Below are positions 63,373 to 64,000 of a stretch of 64,000 nt of DNA, piece by piece. The notes under the pieces were generated by a model that had not been told where the DNA came from, did not search any database, and was given only the letters and a program-made list of their open reading frames with translations. A program made the translations under genes and the position numbers. Within the stretch, counting starts at the first letter, position 1; each line of letters starts with the position of its first letter. Origin of the DNA: Oasisia sp. SBJ-2009 (lineage: Eukaryota > Annelida > Polychaeta > Sabellida > Siboglinidae); NCBI GenBank assembly GCA_964017155.1, contig OZ024865.1, positions 21,117,402 to 21,181,401 on the forward strand, read 5' to 3'.

Positions 63373-64000
63373 GTGCCCAGGGGGGATACATAGAGCCACT
63401 TCAAGAAAACTGTACAAACAAATCTACAAGGAAAAAAGCACACAATATCAATAAAAATGAACTTAGATGTGTATGCTTAAATGCCAGAAGCATAATTAAA
63501 AAGAAAAGTGACTTAGACTTCATGGTAGCGGATATAGAACCCGATATAATAGGCATCACAGAATCATGGGCACATAAAGACATGGTTGATGCCGAACTAA
63601 TGCTCCCAGGTTACGTAATGTTTCGAAAAGACAGACAAGAGAGAATGGGAGGTGGGGTCATTATGTATATTAAGGATTCTATACAAGCATATGAATTACA
63701 GATGGAAAAGGAAGCAGAATGCGAAGAAGCTATTTGGTGCAATATAGCCACAAAAAACTCAACATTAACGATAGGGTTAATTTATCGTAGTCCTAACATA
63801 CGACAAGAGGATGATGAAAAATTGCACAATGCCATAAAGGAGATTAGTAACAGAGAATGTGTTATAATGGGTGATTTTAATCATGGTCATATTCAGTGGA
63901 AATCACTAGAGAGTGTTGGAAGAGATGACCAGCAGTTTTTACTTCTAATACAGGACTGTTTCCTTACACAACACGTTTTAGACCCAACGAGAGGTGGAAA
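63360..64000 (+). CDS. LINE ORF2, APE endonuclease part (runs off window)
   Basis: Open in the -1 frame relative to ORF1, from just after a TGA at 63357-63359 to the window end. It encodes an apurinic-type endonuclease as in CR1/L2 LINEs: CLNARSI (about 63468-63488), ITESW, GGGVIMYIKDS, LIYRSPN and GDFNHGHI (about 63870-63893), giving the N, E, Y and D-x-N catalytic positions. The reverse transcriptase lies beyond the window. The first ATG in this frame (63522) falls after the conserved N motif, so normal initiation there would destroy the domain. This points to frameshifting from ORF1 or another non-standard start. Confidence 0.88.
   Translation, partial: MFKLGAQGGYIEPLQENCTNKSTRKKAHNINKNELRCVCLNARSIIKKKSDLDFMVADIEPDIIGITESWAHKDMVDAELMLPGYVMFRKDRQERMGGGVIMYIKDSIQAYELQMEKEAECEEAIWCNIATKNSTLTIGLIYRSPNIRQEDDEKLHNAIKEISNRECVIMGDFNHGHIQWKSLESVGRDDQQFLLLIQDCFLTQHVLDPTRGG
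63363..63369 (+). promoter_or_regulatory. Slippery heptamer T TTA AAC (-1 frameshift)
   Basis: TTTAAAC in the exact register X XXY YYZ of ORF1: TTA and AAC are its last two codons before TAG. Slipping one base back reads into the open ORF2 frame. A small hairpin can be drawn right after (GTGCCC with GGG-A-TAC, about 63373-63389). The heptamer is among the most efficient known -1 sites. Use in this element is inferred. Confidence 0.6.

Overview
The window is eukaryotic and almost certainly metazoan. It carries a Ty3/Gypsy element of the Mag/SURL type, a CR1/L2-type LINE whose ORF1 has an SGNH-esterase domain, a decayed Polinton/Maverick (adintovirus-like) element, LINE-style 3' tails, GT-AG introns and a cluster of sites that fit the CTCF motif. 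I see no rRNA, tRNA, CRISPR array or bacterial operon. A marine or other invertebrate is a reasonable inference, but the sequence does not fix the phylum. No confidently intact host gene is present.

About 37 kb (roughly 58%) is one very GC/CpG-rich decamer satellite, unit CGCGTGTGTC (reverse GACACACGCG). It lies in four blocks: 1819-16300 in the GTGTCCGCG orientation, then 28107-28957, 29910-40404 and 46528-58107 in the opposite orientation. The decamer has no stop codon in any of the six frames, so hundreds of long open frames in these blocks (R-V-C-P-R-V-S-A-C-V or D-T-R-G-H-T-R-T-H-A peptides) are artefacts and are not annotated as genes. Within the blocks, diverged decamers are punctuated by recurring non-decamer boxes and by large-scale duplications, the clearest being four near-identical units of about 1.42 kb at 47734-53419.

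The satellite orientation flips across a complex island at 16306-28107. From left to right this holds a LINE 3' tail, a cluster of CTCF-like sites, two Polinton-associated reading frames (one broken), a visually perfect 476-copy GCATAG hexamer array, a broken packaging-ATPase gene, ATAAT and AT-rich microsatellites, a broken protein-primed family B DNA polymerase on the minus strand, an ACT array, and a small split minus-strand gene with a C2HC zinc-finger exon. Part of that split gene is duplicated at 28958-29910, with microsatellites filling its introns.

A second island at 40405-46527 lies inside the satellite. It has an A1-interior-B1-A2-B2 pattern of direct repeats, no recognisable protein, a TA tract, an 80-90 bp minisatellite and another LINE/SINE tail. 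The right end (58108-64000) is retrotransposon-derived: a Gypsy element inserted in the satellite (short 5' LTR, tRNA-Leu-like primer site, gag-pol with one frameshift and two in-frame stops, truncated before any 3' LTR), then the 5' half of a LINE. Its ORF1 ends on a U UUA AAC slippery heptamer directly before the stop, and ORF2 is open in the -1 frame, which suggests programmed frameshifting. The left end (1-1680) is a TCCG tetramer array followed by about 1.1 kb of unique sequence without a recognisable gene.
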